A DNA stretch of 64,000 nucleotides from Lachnospiraceae bacterium (GCA_031280955.1 JAITGA010000009.1:37746-101745); one strand, 5' to 3'. Positions 37,839-47,363 are shown, counted from the stretch's first letter. Made by a program: numbers and translations. Notes: generated by a model from the sequence alone, not told the origin.

Positions 37839-38162
37839 ATGAAAATGATATTAGCGGTAATCGACAAGGATGATGCTTCACATGTTTCACAAAGCTTGAT
37901 CAAAAGCGGCTTCAGCATCACCAGACTATCGACGACCGGCGGGTTTCTACGTGCCGGGAATGTGACCATGCTCGTTGGTGTCGATGACGAGAAAACCCAA
38001 GAAGCCATCGACATAATCAAAAAGAACGCCAGAAGCCGCAGTCAGCAAATGCCGGCTATCTCCGGGGATGGGATGGCGTATTCGTCAGCGATGCCGGTTG
38101 AAGTGCCGGTCGGGGGAGCGACGGTATTTGTACTCAATGTAGAACGATTTGAGAAGGTATAG
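37839..38162 (+). CDS. darA: Cyclic-di-AMP receptor, PII-like DarA/PstA
   Basis: 107 residues. The core SFSITRLSTTGGFLRAGNVT-type segment (read as GFSITRLSTTGGFLRAGN) and TMLVGVDDE is diagnostic for the DUF970 PII-like proteins that bind cyclic di-AMP. GGAAAGGATGG precedes the ATG. The stop codon TAG is also the first triplet of a repeat element. Partner proteins of this receptor are not known from the sequence. Confidence 0.92.
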   Translation: MKMILAVIDKDDASHVSQSLIKSGFSITRLSTTGGFLRAGNVTMLVGVDDEKTQEAIDIIKKNARSRSQQMPAISGDGMAYSSAMPVEVPVGGATVFVLNVERFEKV

Positions 38163-38467
38163 CAAACATCGAGTTATACTAAGTTCGTGAAATACCTCAC
38201 TAAGTATAACTAACGATGTCAGCAAGAATACTGCGTATTCTTGTAGCAAACATCGAGTTATACTAAGTTCGTGAAATACCTCACTAAGTATAACTAGCGA
38301 TGTCAGCAAGAACGCAAGCGTTCTTGTACAGGCTTCCAAGTAACACAAAGCCTCGTCATTGCGAGCGAAGCGAAGCAATCCATGTAGCAAACATCGAGTT
38401 ATACTAAACTCGTGAAATACCTCGTTAAGTATAACTAATGATGTCAGCATGAATACTGCGTATTCTT
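38160..38467. repeat. Three copies of an 83-84 bp double-hairpin repeat
   Basis: Copies at 38160-38243, 38244-38326 and 38385-38467. Each contains a long hairpin (ACATCG + AGTTATACT pairing with AGTATAACT + CGATGT, around the constant loop TCGTGAAATACCTC) and a second short hairpin (AAGAATAC/GTATTCTT or AAGAACGC/GCGTTCTT). Paired positions change together between copies: AGT:ACT next to the loop becomes AAC:GTT in copy 3. This fills the 325-base gap between darA and def. Confidence 0.85.
38354..38381. repeat. Dispersed repeat, GTCATTGCGAG...AAGCAATCC type
   Basis: A 28-bp unit beginning CGTCATTGCGAGC and ending GAAGCAATCC, a sequence type widely scattered in many bacterial genomes. It lies between the second and third copies of the double-hairpin repeat. 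Confidence 0.75.
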
Positions 38468-38487
38468 AAAAACAGAAGAGGAAACTC

Positions 38488-38973
38488 GTGGCAATTAGGA
38501 GTATCAGGACAATCGGAGACCCGATTCTCACCAAGAGAAGTAAGGAAGTCACGAAGATTACGAGTCGGACGAAGATATTGATAAGTGACATGCTTGATAC
38601 AATGTATGATGTCGGCGGCATGGGGCTGTCTGCTTGTCAAGTCGGGGTTTTGAAGCGTATTTTTGTTGTTGATAATTTAGAAGAGCAAGCTCTCATCCTC
38701 ATCAACCCCCGTATTATCGCGCAAAGCGGAGAAATTACCGACAACGAAGGTTGCCTTAGCGTACCCGGCAAACATGGGACGGTGACACGACCGGCATATG
38801 TCAAGGTCATGGCATATGATGAAGAGATGAAACCTTTTGAAATAGAAGCGACGCAGATGTTGGCAAGAGCGATGTGTCATGAAATCGACCATTTGGACGG
38901 ACGTATTTATGTGGATTTGGTTGAGGGTGAACTTCATGATAACTATGACCTAGCGGAAGATGACCCCTACTAA
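38488..38973 (+). CDS. def: Peptide deformylase
   Basis: Removes the formyl group from new proteins. 161 residues with all three metal-site motifs: GGMGLSACQVGV, NEGCLSVPG (Cys ligand) and MCHEIDHLDG (two His ligands). Start GTG with AGAGGAA upstream. fmt follows within 16 bases, the usual pairing. Confidence 0.95.
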   Translation: MAIRSIRTIGDPILTKRSKEVTKITSRTKILISDMLDTMYDVGGMGLSACQVGVLKRIFVVDNLEEQALILINPRIIAQSGEITDNEGCLSVPGKHGTVTRPAYVKVMAYDEEMKPFEIEATQMLARAMCHEIDHLDGRIYVDLVEGELHDNYDLAEDDPY

Positions 38974-38988
38974 AGAAGAGGATTGATT

Positions 38989-39930
38989 TTGAATATCATC
39001 TATATGGGTACGCCGGATTTTGCCGTAGAACCGCTCAGAGCTATCATTGCCGCCGGACATAGGGTAGTGGCAGTCGTCACCCAACCGGATCGGGGGCGGG
39101 GACGGGGGCGAAATATTACAATGTCGGCGGTCAAGGAAGATGCCTTACGCTATGGGATTCCTGTCTTGCAACCGCAAAAAATCAAATCATGCGAGGAGAT
39201 GGCAGAACTACAGGATTACCTAAACATGGCTGACATCGGCGTAGTTGCCGCATATGGACAGATACTGCCGTCGGAAATCCTCGACCTACCCCGCTATGGC
39301 TTCATCAATATTCACGCTTCTTTGCTGCCACTTTACCGTGGTGCGGCACCGATGCAACAGGCGATTATCGATGGGGTCAAAGAGAGCGGTATCACTATTA
39401 TGCAAATGGATAGTGGGATAGATACCGGTGATATCCTGTTACAAAGAGCGATACCACTTGCTGCTGATGAAAGCGGTGATTCATTAGAGACAAAACTCTC
39501 TTTGCTCGGCGCAGAATTGGTAACAGAGGCACTGACAGGAATAGAGGAAGGACTACTCACCCCCCGGAAGCAAGATGATTCCTTGTCTTCGTATGCGCCG
39601 ATGCTGTCCGCTGACAGGGGAAAGATTGATTGGGGCAAACAGGCAAAAGAACTGGAGCGACTGGTACGCGGACTTTACTCACGCCCGGGTGCATATACAT
39701 ATTATAACGGCAAAAAGATGAAAATAACGAAGTCCTTAGAATGTTTTTCGGAAAACCAAGCAGCTCTTTTGCCGGGGACAATCGCCGCAGTATCGCCAGA
39801 GGGAATTTTAGTCATTTGCGGTTCGGGAAACCTCAGGATAACACGGTTACAAATCGAGGGCAAAAAGGAAATGACCGCCGCCGAGCACCTTTGTGGTAAC
39901 AAAATGACGGTGGGAGAGAAGCTCGGTTGA
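38989..39930 (+). CDS. fmt: Methionyl-tRNA formyltransferase
   Basis: Formylates initiator Met-tRNA. MNIIYMGTPDFAVEPL at the N-terminus, HASLLPLYRGAAPMQQAI (catalytic His) and GITIMQMDSGIDTGDIL are diagnostic. I choose TTG at 38989 because AGAGGA lies seven bases upstream and the protein then begins like its relatives; TTG at 38983 is an alternative. 313 residues, normal length. Confidence 0.95.
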   Translation: MNIIYMGTPDFAVEPLRAIIAAGHRVVAVVTQPDRGRGRGRNITMSAVKEDALRYGIPVLQPQKIKSCEEMAELQDYLNMADIGVVAAYGQILPSEILDLPRYGFINIHASLLPLYRGAAPMQQAIIDGVKESGITIMQMDSGIDTGDILLQRAIPLAADESGDSLETKLSLLGAELVTEALTGIEEGLLTPRKQDDSLSSYAPMLSADRGKIDWGKQAKELERLVRGLYSRPGAYTYYNGKKMKITKSLECFSENQAALLPGTIAAVSPEGILVICGSGNLRITRLQIEGKKEMTAAEHLCGNKMTVGEKLG

Positions 39931-40021
39931 GTGGTTTGATTTACCATATTTTACCCGTAAGTACGGTGTTAATTCTCGGTAGATAGAGGAACAGGGCAAG
40001 GAACAATTAAGGAGGAAGCAT

Positions 40022-40732
40022 ATGTTGTTTTGGGATACTACATACATACTCGTGTTGATAGGAGCGGTTCTTTGTATGGCTGCCAGCGGTTATCTGAAAA
40101 GTACATACAAGAAGTACTCAGGTGAACGCAGTCAAAGCGGTTTGACGGGCAAAGATGCTGCTTTGCGGATACTAAAACATGCAGGGATAAACGATGTCAA
40201 AGTGGAAAGGGTCAGTGGTAATCTGACTGACCATTATGACCCTCGCAGTAAAACCCTGCGCCTTTCGGAATCAGTCCATGATTCGGCATCGGTTGCCGCT
40301 CTCGGAGTTTCCGCCCATGAGTGCGGACATGCGATTCAGCATAACACCGGCTATGCTCCCCTACGTTTGCGCTCAGCACTTGTTCCTGTTGCCACTATCA
40401 GTTCACATCTGGGGATGCCGTTGGTTCTTCTGGGATTTCTGCTCGGATTTGATGTGCCGATTCCGGGAACGGAGTATGTGTTTAACCTTATTGATATCGG
40501 TATTTTGGTCTTCGGGGTGGCAATCCTGTTTCAACTGGTTACACTACCCGTGGAGTTCAATGCCTCCGTCCGTGCCAAAGCAGTACTTGGGAACTGCGGG
40601 ATAATGGGTGGGACAGAGATGAAAAGTGCCCAACGGGTATTAAATGCTGCCGCCTTGACATATGTAGCGTCAGCCGCCGCCGCTTTGTTACAGCTTTTCC
40701 GCCTGATACTCTTGCGCGGCAGGCGTGGTTAA
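40022..40732 (+). CDS. Membrane zinc metallopeptidase (YugP type)
   Basis: 236 residues, N-terminal membrane helix, then VSAHECGHAIQH (HExxH) around residue 97, several more hydrophobic segments and a helix-rich C-terminus. This matches the neutral zinc metallopeptidase family represented by YugP, often found beside rsmB as here. AAGGAGGAAGC precedes the ATG. Confidence 0.9.
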   Translation: MLFWDTTYILVLIGAVLCMAASGYLKSTYKKYSGERSQSGLTGKDAALRILKHAGINDVKVERVSGNLTDHYDPRSKTLRLSESVHDSASVAALGVSAHECGHAIQHNTGYAPLRLRSALVPVATISSHLGMPLVLLGFLLGFDVPIPGTEYVFNLIDIGILVFGVAILFQLVTLPVEFNASVRAKAVLGNCGIMGGTEMKSAQRVLNAAALTYVASAAAALLQLFRLILLRGRRG

Positions 40733-40736
40733 TAAG

Positions 40737-42119
40737 ATGACATATCAGCGGTCAAAAAGAGAACTTCGTGATATTATCCTCGATATGATGATACGGATAA
40801 ATGATGGCGGTGAGTTTTGCCATCTGGTTTTGCGTGAGGTATTGGCACAACTTTCTCAAACTGACAGTAGTGTCACTACTCATGAGAAAGCATTGATTAA
40901 ACGGATAGTCAATGGGACGCTGGAACGGCAATTGCAAATTGACTATTTTATAGATGGCATTGCCAATACCCCTGTCTCCAAGATGAGATCGACTATCGCC
41001 AACCTGATGCGTATCAGCGTATACCAGATTCTTTTTCTTGACGGTGTCCCTGACCACGCTGTTTGTGATGAAGCGGTCAAAATAGCAAAACGGCGTGGTT
41101 TTTCCTCACTTTCCGGTTTCGTCAATGCGGTGCTTCGCACTATCAGCAAAGAAAAAAGCCAACTTCCCTACCCTGATGAAAATGATGATAGTATCAAGGG
41201 GCTTTCGCTTCGTTTTGCGATGCCGGAGTGGATAGTGGGTAAGTGGTGTGCAGAAATGCCGGATGAAAGAGTCAAAATCCTGTTATCGGCTTTGTTAAAA
41301 GAAATGCCGCTGACACTTCGCCTCTGTGCTAATCTGAACAAAGATGAGAAAGCTGCTTGGCTCAGAGCGGTAAATGATAGCGGTAGTGATATTCAACCTC
41401 ACAGCATTCTCGATTATGTCTATCAACTAAGAAAGGTTGATGATATTACCACTTTGCCTGGTTATAAAGAGGGAGTATTTGCCATCCAGGACTTTGGCTC
41501 GGTTTTGGTATGTGAAGCGGCGGGAATCAAGGAAGATGATGTCGTAATTGATGTGTGTGCCGCTCCCGGCGGCAAAAGCCTTCATGCTGCCGAAAAAGCA
41601 AAATTAGTCATAGCCCGTGATATCAATAAGCAAAAATGTCGTTTGATGAGCGAAAATGCTGCCAGACTAGGGCGCAGTAACTTGGATATTGTTGTTCATG
41701 ATGCTTGTATCTTTGAGCCGAGTCTGGTTAATAAAGGTGATGTGTTGTTTGTCGATTTACCTTGTTCAGGTCTGGGGGTGATAGCGAGAAAACCGGATAT
41801 CAAGCACAAACTGACATTAGCGGCTCTCGCAGACATCGAAAATCTTCAGCGGCAGATACTGGCGACAGTATGGCAGTATGTCAAACCGGGTGGGATCATG
41901 ATTTATAGTACCTGCACGATTAGCAAAGGCGAAAATGAGGAGATGATGGATTGGTTCACCGCCAATTTCCCTTTCACGCAAGATTCATTTCCAAGTGATT
42001 CTCCGCTATCATACATAGCAAAGTTGACTGATTCAAAAGTCGCGGGTGAATGTCAACTTCTCCCGGGGATTCATGAAAGTGACGGATTTTACATTCGCCG
42101 CTTGCGGCGGATGGGGTAG
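40737..42119 (+). CDS. rsmB: 16S rRNA m5C967 methyltransferase RsmB
   Basis: About 460 residues. NusB-like N-terminal domain, then SAM-dependent methyltransferase: VCAAPGGKSLHAAE, the DLPCSGLGVIARKPDIK motif with one conserved cysteine and the catalytic STCTISKGENEEM. The ATG at 40737 follows the upstream stop by five bases; GTG at 40725 is also possible. It is the last core gene before the type VII island and ends at a terminator. Confidence 0.93.
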   Translation: MTYQRSKRELRDIILDMMIRINDGGEFCHLVLREVLAQLSQTDSSVTTHEKALIKRIVNGTLERQLQIDYFIDGIANTPVSKMRSTIANLMRISVYQILFLDGVPDHAVCDEAVKIAKRRGFSSLSGFVNAVLRTISKEKSQLPYPDENDDSIKGLSLRFAMPEWIVGKWCAEMPDERVKILLSALLKEMPLTLRLCANLNKDEKAAWLRAVNDSGSDIQPHSILDYVYQLRKVDDITTLPGYKEGVFAIQDFGSVLVCEAAGIKEDDVVIDVCAAPGGKSLHAAEKAKLVIARDINKQKCRLMSENAARLGRSNLDIVVHDACIFEPSLVNKGDVLFVDLPCSGLGVIARKPDIKHKLTLAALADIENLQRQILATVWQYVKPGGIMIYSTCTISKGENEEMMDWFTANFPFTQDSFPSDSPLSYIAKLTDSKVAGECQLLPGIHESDGFYIRRLRRMG

Positions 42120-42125
42120 GAGATA

Positions 42126-42162
42126 CTCCTTTTCCTAAGTGGCAGGGGAAGAGGAGTTTTTT
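42126..42162 (+). terminator. Rho-independent terminator of rsmB
   Basis: CTCCTTTTCC pairs with GGAAGAGGAG (one wobble) and is followed by six T. A second copy of this terminator lies 11.2 kb downstream at 53321-53358. Confidence 0.85.
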
Positions 42163-42241
42163 ATTGTTAAAAAATTTATGAATGAAATTATTTCAGCCAC
42201 AAAAAAAGGCTATCAAATTCAAAAAAAGGACGTAAATCGAC

Positions 42242-42270
42242 TGGAAGTTAATATTTCATAATGATATTAT
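42242..42270 (+). promoter_or_regulatory. T7SS promoter box P1
   Basis: TGGAAG (42242-42247), 17-bp spacer, TATTAT (42265-42270). The same box, with the upstream block CAAATTCAAAAAAAGGAC, recurs three more times in the island. AGCC and GGCT flank an A-run just upstream and could form a small stem. Confidence 0.65.
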
Positions 42271-42303
42271 TATGTTACAGGCTAGGAGAAAGAGGGTGAG
42301 TAG

Positions 42304-43881
42304 ATGAGTTACCGAATCGACTATCAAGAAATGATAAGCTTTCATTATGCAATTCAAGGTTTTACCAACAACTATAAGGTAGGACTGGAAGAGTTAACCA
42401 AATCAGTCAGGGAGTTCATCTACATGGACTCCTTTAAAGGCACGACTGCCAAACAGGTAAAAGACTATATGAATGAAGTCAACCGCTTGGTTATAAAGGG
42501 GATGATGGTTTTGCATAATGAGCTAAGTAATGTCATCGGTGTATATATAGATGGATATCGTGAGAACATTGATCCTGACGAGAACACGGTAATCGATTGC
42601 AATAGTCTCGAGGAATTGATTTTTGATTTCCATTTATCACATCAGAAATTCATCGAACTGAATAATGAGTTAAACTACGAAGTAGACAGTAGTGTGATTA
42701 ACTTGCCTCAACCTACCGGCGGTGCTATTAATGCTCTACACGAGAAGCTGATAAATGACTTGAAAGACCTACGTACCAGAGTGGGTGAACGTGAGATGGC
42801 GCATCAATCTGATTTGTCTGAGTTTTATCAGTTGGCAAGTTCACTCAATAACTTCATGGAAGCACACGCACAGTTCCATGAAGATGTCAGCAAGCTACCC
42901 TTTTCCATGCCTATGGACAGCATGTATGAAGCGATGGCAGAATCAATAGAGACAAAGGAACATTCATTTTTACTTCAGGAATTGACATCACTTATTATTG
43001 AGTTGGGGAGTAACCCCATGCGATGGTTGGCAATGGATGCGAAGCAGAAGAACGAAGTGTACCGCAAAATAATGAATACTGAGGCTCGGGAATGGAAAGT
43101 ACTCGATGATGGACAAAAAGAAGTATTGCTCAGATTCAGGCGTGAGTATGCACTAATGAATGTAAACCCCGGCGTGTGTCCATATTTGATAAGCTCTTGG
43201 ATGATGTCTGATTTCGGTTGGGAGGTTTCCTTTTTTGAATTATTACATATCAGGGATGTTCTCACCCGCTATAACATCACAAACATGAACAGTATCATGA
43301 TGTTTATGGCGACATGTGCGCATGAAAGCGGAAGGGGGACACATAAAATAGAGTTATTAAATGAAGATGATACTACCGTAGGAGAGAATACTGTCGAAGC
43401 ACGGGGAGCGAGTTACATACAGCTTACACATGAGGAAAATCATGAAGCATTTCTGGAGAAGATGGGAGACACATATAGCGAGGCTAATACAGCTGAACAT
43501 ATATCAGAGAATTATGACCCATGGGAAGTATCGGCATGGTATTGGAGTGAGTTTGAAACAAGCTTATCCACTAAATATATTAAAGACTATGTTATTCAAT
43601 ATGGAAATTCGTTAGGTGTCTTCTTCGTGACACAATCAATTGTAAATGGCTGGCCGTACCTTATAAAGGATGGAAAACCAGTTAGAAGGAAGGATGATTC
43701 ACTAATATATATAGACAATGCCATAATGGTATCGATTAGAGATGGTGAATATTTTCCGATCATTAAAAAGAATGGTACATCAAGTAGTTTTGAATATACT
43801 AATGGGCAAACATACACAGCACCTCGGGGTTGGGATGAACGAGAGAAGCGTTACCATGAAGCAAACGAGATATTCAAGTAG
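42304..43881 (+). CDS. LXG effector 1 with GH19-like C-terminal domain
   Basis: 525 residues. The N-terminal about 210 residues form a helical LXG-type domain for type VII secretion (DSFKGTTAKQVKDYMNEVN near residue 38). After a nearly invariant linker, the C-terminal 210 residues resemble family-19 chitinase/endolysin folds: MFMATCAHESGRG with the presumed catalytic Glu341, ARGASYIQLTHEENH, VSAWYW, FVTQSIVNGWP, and a final YHEANEIFK. This suggests cleavage of peptidoglycan or a related glycan. No signal peptide. GAGGGTGAG precedes the ATG. A lipoprotein gene follows 18 bases later. Confidence 0.8.
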   Translation: MSYRIDYQEMISFHYAIQGFTNNYKVGLEELTKSVREFIYMDSFKGTTAKQVKDYMNEVNRLVIKGMMVLHNELSNVIGVYIDGYRENIDPDENTVIDCNSLEELIFDFHLSHQKFIELNNELNYEVDSSVINLPQPTGGAINALHEKLINDLKDLRTRVGEREMAHQSDLSEFYQLASSLNNFMEAHAQFHEDVSKLPFSMPMDSMYEAMAESIETKEHSFLLQELTSLIIELGSNPMRWLAMDAKQKNEVYRKIMNTEAREWKVLDDGQKEVLLRFRREYALMNVNPGVCPYLISSWMMSDFGWEVSFFELLHIRDVLTRYNITNMNSIMMFMATCAHESGRGTHKIELLNEDDTTVGENTVEARGASYIQLTHEENHEAFLEKMGDTYSEANTAEHISENYDPWEVSAWYWSEFETSLSTKYIKDYVIQYGNSLGVFFVTQSIVNGWPYLIKDGKPVRRKDDSLIYIDNAIMVSIRDGEYFPIIKKNGTSSSFEYTNGQTYTAPRGWDEREKRYHEANEIFK

Positions 43882-43899
43882 AAAGCGAAGGTGGTGGTG

Positions 43900-44877
43900 A
43901 TGAAGAAAGTGAGAAGCACAGTATTAATAACACTAATGATACTTTTATTTGGCTGTACTAATATTGATACTGATGACACAATTGATACACCCGATGAAGT
44001 AACTGGTGCACAAATTGATATAATTGACACACAAGAACAAGCTTGTGAGAACTGTGAAGAGTATAAACACAAATACTATAAACTCGTTGAATTAACAACT
44101 GAAAGTAGCAAGGAAAACACAGAGACACAAAATCAAGAAGATGATGTGATATGTACTACCTGTGAAGAAACAAGCAGTTTAGACAATGACCAACTTGTAG
44201 GGTCATCGAGTGAAGTTTCATATTTTACTACTATTACACAAGGTGATGTAGAAACACATTTAGGCATTAGAACAATCAGGTGGTTCGAAGTGGTTGAAAT
44301 GACAGATGAAAGATTAATGATGCAAATCAATAGAGAACTAGGTAAAGCGGCAACATCGTGGATCAAGGGAGTGGTAGTTCCAGAAAATGTACGGGCTTCA
44401 GTACTTATATCTGCTAACAACCGTTTTTTGTCTATGAAGATGGGGTATGATACCGGTAATTATCAGCGAAAGCATTTATATTATGTGTATATAACAATAG
44501 ATATACAATCCGGAAATCGTGTATTCCTAAATGATTTAATCAGGGTGGACAATGAGTTTGCGACCCTTTTCCACAGCGGCGATATAGTACAACCGGTATT
44601 TTATGCTCATGACGACTTTGACATTGATGGTCATACTGAAAATCTGGTGCAAGGTCTTTCCAGAATGACAAAAGTGGAAGTATTGGAAGTATTAGAGCAG
44701 TGTTCAATAGACAAAGCAGATAAGGAGTATAATGATCGTTCACGGGAGTTTTACAATTCTTCATTTTATGTTGAACCAGGTAAACTAATAATTGTTATTC
44801 CCAAAGGTGTAATTAGTTATCGCCTCGCCATCAACACCGATGACATTGAAGATTTCCTTTTAGTGCCGAAGTGGTAG
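43900..44877 (+). CDS. Immunity-like lipoprotein 1 (DUF4163/DUF3298, RsiV-like)
   Basis: 325 residues. Signal and lipobox (LLFGC), a linker with two CxxC pairs (CENC, CTTC), then a domain reading ANNRFLSMKMGYDTG, YYVYITIDIQSGNRVFLND and SSFYVEPGKLIIVIP. These match the order of DUF4163 and DUF3298 motifs (fDlkTGk..LsDLF; FYl..dgL). In RsiV this pair binds lysozyme. Located on the outer surface it is well placed to block the neighbouring GH19-like toxin. The start is ATG 43900 with AAGGTGG before it. Family link read by eye. Confidence 0.7.
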   Translation: MKKVRSTVLITLMILLFGCTNIDTDDTIDTPDEVTGAQIDIIDTQEQACENCEEYKHKYYKLVELTTESSKENTETQNQEDDVICTTCEETSSLDNDQLVGSSSEVSYFTTITQGDVETHLGIRTIRWFEVVEMTDERLMMQINRELGKAATSWIKGVVVPENVRASVLISANNRFLSMKMGYDTGNYQRKHLYYVYITIDIQSGNRVFLNDLIRVDNEFATLFHSGDIVQPVFYAHDDFDIDGHTENLVQGLSRMTKVEVLEVLEQCSIDKADKEYNDRSREFYNSSFYVEPGKLIIVIPKGVISYRLAINTDDIEDFLLVPKW

Positions 44878-44895
44878 GGGGAGGGAAGTGATTTG

Positions 44896-44931
44896 CAGCG
44901 TTACCATGAAGCAAACGAGATTTTCAAGTAG
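44896..44931 (+). pseudogene. Leftover LXG effector C-terminal tail 1
   Basis: Twelve codons spelling QRYHEANEIFK and stop, identical in protein to the end of LXG effector 1, sitting alone between lipoprotein 1 and the next lipoprotein. It is a remnant of duplication. Confidence 0.85.
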
Positions 44932-44948
44932 AAAAAGAGGTGGTTACA

Positions 44949-47141
44949 ATGAAGAAGATAAGAAACGTAATATTTACTGCATTAGTGATTCTATCAATTG
45001 GTTGTGCTAATACTACTGTTACTGATGAAACGGTAGACATGCAAGATGAAGTGGTTGATACCTATAATGAAATAAGGGTTATACCTGATGTAATACTTGC
45101 AATTGATACTCAAAAAAAAGCCTTTGAACTATATGAAAAGCACATGTCTAATGGCACAGGAGACACTTTTGAGCTAGATGATGATTTAACATTACTCTTA
45201 CTGTCAAAAGACGGTGAAAAAGTGTCATCAGAAACAAGCCACTATGAGTCATTGTTACAACAGTTTTTTGACGATGCTGATGTATCGGAAGCGGCACGCA
45301 TACATTTAGTAGATGCAATTTCAGGACGTGAAGGGAGTATTTTACGATTACGCACCAATCATCACGATGAATTGAGTTACCTTGTGTATAAGCTTGGAAC
45401 TGATAAAAAGAAAAATCTATTCGAAATCGGTATGGCGTATTACCACAGCAGCTTTAGAACATATGACGGTGATTTTCAAGACCGAGTAAAAGCCCTTGAA
45501 TGGGCAAAAATGTCCGCTCACATGGGGTCTGTTACCGCTGCTTTATCCGCAGGAGATATGGTACGATACGGAGATGGAGTCCCGGTTGATGAGCAAATGG
45601 CTTATGAATTATATTCGTTAGCACACAGCACCAAACCGAGCGTTTTTACTTATGAGCGCTTGGGGTATTGTTATCTTTATGGAATTGGGGTTGCTATCGA
45701 CAGGCAAAAAGCGTTTGATTATTTTTTGAAATGCACTTTTGAGGAACATATACCCGGATTGTTTATGTTGTCCGAATTCACAGAATATTTGGAGATTGAC
45801 TTAACCGCATTATACAAAGCGTTCATTAGCAATATTTGGTCAGGTGATAATCATGGTGATTTAACAATGAGTAACTATGATTACGATTATCATGCTTTAA
45901 ATAACGCAAGGCGTGATTCAATAAAAATTCTCTCAGATATATGGGAAAGCGAGCCTCATCCCATCGTACAACCTAATGCTAATTTTCCTGAAAAATTCGT
46001 AGATGAACTGATGAAGGTAGCACATACGCAAACGTATGGTGCCTTTATTGATGAATATATTTTACCTGCTAACCGGACACATGAAGATGCGCATAGATTT
46101 AACATCTATATAACAGATGATAAGTTAGGGTGGTCGAGTGTAGAGCAAGAGGCGATATCTCAGATGGGGTCGAAATATTATCCTTTCTATGAATACGATA
46201 TCGATGGTTGCGGGGTTGATGAAATAGCTGTATACATATTAGGTTCTGTTGGCGGCTCGACTGCGAATAACTATTATGCTATTTTTAAGGAAAACAATGA
46301 TGGGCTTTATGAGTTTTTTTCAATTAGTCCATTGACCTATACGCGTGATAATATGCATATTGTAAGTTATGACGACAAGATATACTTTGTATATAATCTA
46401 CATGATGAAACAGGTAACGAGCCTCATGATATTTTCGCATATACAATAGACGCAAACGGCAGGGGGCACAAACTGAGCATCACTATAAAGGATTATTCAC
46501 CACGGCATATTTTCACATATATAGACACAGCTTACACCTCTGACTACGACGAGCTTTTTTCAAACGTTGACAAACAGGTAGAGACAGCCTTGCAAGATGC
46601 AAGACACCAGCGAATATACAGTCCAGAGGGAGAAATACAACTGGTTCTTCAACCTGATGACGATTTATGGGATAACAGATATACAGATCGGTTGGCTGAG
46701 TCTTATTACGGACCCCCGCAAGATGTTTTCTTTGTTGCCGATATTGAGAATAATGGCATAGAAAATGTTATCCACAAAGGTCGCTCTTGGGATCATTGGA
46801 AGAGCTTTATTTACCAATCATGGTTTGAGGTATACAAAAATCGTAAGGACTTTGACAACGGGACGGTAGCTTTACGCAAACCGGAGTTTATTGATAGATA
46901 TCATGGTTTGCAGTCGGCTGGTAATCTGCACGATATGCTGCCGATTGGAAACACTGTCTCACAATTTTGGACACACGAATATGACGGTGTAACTTATTGC
47001 GTGACATTAAATAGGTATGGATGGTATAAACTAATTTATGCGTTGCAAATTTTTGTTATTCAAAACGGAGAACCTCAAATTGTAAGCCAAAGTCTATTTT
47101 TCGATGAAGCACAAAAGATAGATTTATTGTTTCTATACTGA
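44949..47141 (+). CDS. Lipoprotein with Sel1-like repeats
   Basis: About 730 residues. Signal peptide with lipobox LSIGC, then a helical part with Sel1-type repeats (MGSVTAALSAGDMVRYGDG, YERLGYCYLYGIGVAIDRQ) and a C-terminal domain of unknown fold with DIDGCGVDEIAVYILG and further beta-rich stretches. The start is ATG 44949 with AGAGGTGG upstream. Its leader is like those of the immunity lipoproteins, and an LXG tail remnant precedes it, so it may be another immunity or adaptor protein of a lost effector. Function inferred only from position. Confidence 0.7.
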   Translation: MKKIRNVIFTALVILSIGCANTTVTDETVDMQDEVVDTYNEIRVIPDVILAIDTQKKAFELYEKHMSNGTGDTFELDDDLTLLLLSKDGEKVSSETSHYESLLQQFFDDADVSEAARIHLVDAISGREGSILRLRTNHHDELSYLVYKLGTDKKKNLFEIGMAYYHSSFRTYDGDFQDRVKALEWAKMSAHMGSVTAALSAGDMVRYGDGVPVDEQMAYELYSLAHSTKPSVFTYERLGYCYLYGIGVAIDRQKAFDYFLKCTFEEHIPGLFMLSEFTEYLEIDLTALYKAFISNIWSGDNHGDLTMSNYDYDYHALNNARRDSIKILSDIWESEPHPIVQPNANFPEKFVDELMKVAHTQTYGAFIDEYILPANRTHEDAHRFNIYITDDKLGWSSVEQEAISQMGSKYYPFYEYDIDGCGVDEIAVYILGSVGGSTANNYYAIFKENNDGLYEFFSISPLTYTRDNMHIVSYDDKIYFVYNLHDETGNEPHDIFAYTIDANGRGHKLSITIKDYSPRHIFTYIDTAYTSDYDELFSNVDKQVETALQDARHQRIYSPEGEIQLVLQPDDDLWDNRYTDRLAESYYGPPQDVFFVADIENNGIENVIHKGRSWDHWKSFIYQSWFEVYKNRKDFDNGTVALRKPEFIDRYHGLQSAGNLHDMLPIGNTVSQFWTHEYDGVTYCVTLNRYGWYKLIYALQIFVIQNGEPQIVSQSLFFDEAQKIDLLFLY

Positions 47142-47260
47142 TAGAGTACACTCTACCTCTAGAAATCAAGAATAGATAGCAAAAAAGACTGTCAGAAGAC
47201 AAAGAAGACAATCAGCTACAAAAAAAGGAGGTAAAATTCAAAAAAAGGACATAAATCGAC

Positions 47261-47289
47261 TTGAAGTCAATATTTCATAATGATATTAT
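47261..47289 (+). promoter_or_regulatory. T7SS promoter box P2
   Basis: TTGAAG (47261-47266), 17-bp spacer, TATTAT (47284-47289), about 75 bases upstream of the EsxA-like ATG. This is the best match of the four boxes to a sigma-A promoter. Confidence 0.65.
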
Positions 47290-47363
47290 TAATAAGTCAC
47301 AAGCAGGATAAAGCGGGAAAAGATATTCACAACATGCCAAAACGGCAGTGAAAGGAGCAACAC

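Larger units (their letters stand above)
42126..42336 (+). repeat. Long direct repeat, copy A
   Basis: From the rsmB terminator through the promoter, the ribosome site and the first codons of the LXG gene. Copy B at 53321-53531 has the same length between terminator and ATG (178 bases) and only about four mismatches by eye in some 200 bases. Confidence 0.9.

Noticed and set aside
38085..38450. Minus-strand open frame with repeated LTSLVILSEVFHELSIT
   Set aside because: It is a translation of the three double-hairpin repeats and has no ribosome site.
38160..38467. Possible CRISPR array
   Set aside because: Only three units, adjacent copies have no spacers, units are 83-84 bp long with internal hairpins, and no cas gene is near.
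43891..43899. GTG starts upstream of the immunity lipoproteins
   Set aside because: The GTGGTG codons are part of the AAGGTGG ribosome site; the ATG starts give normal lipoprotein signals.
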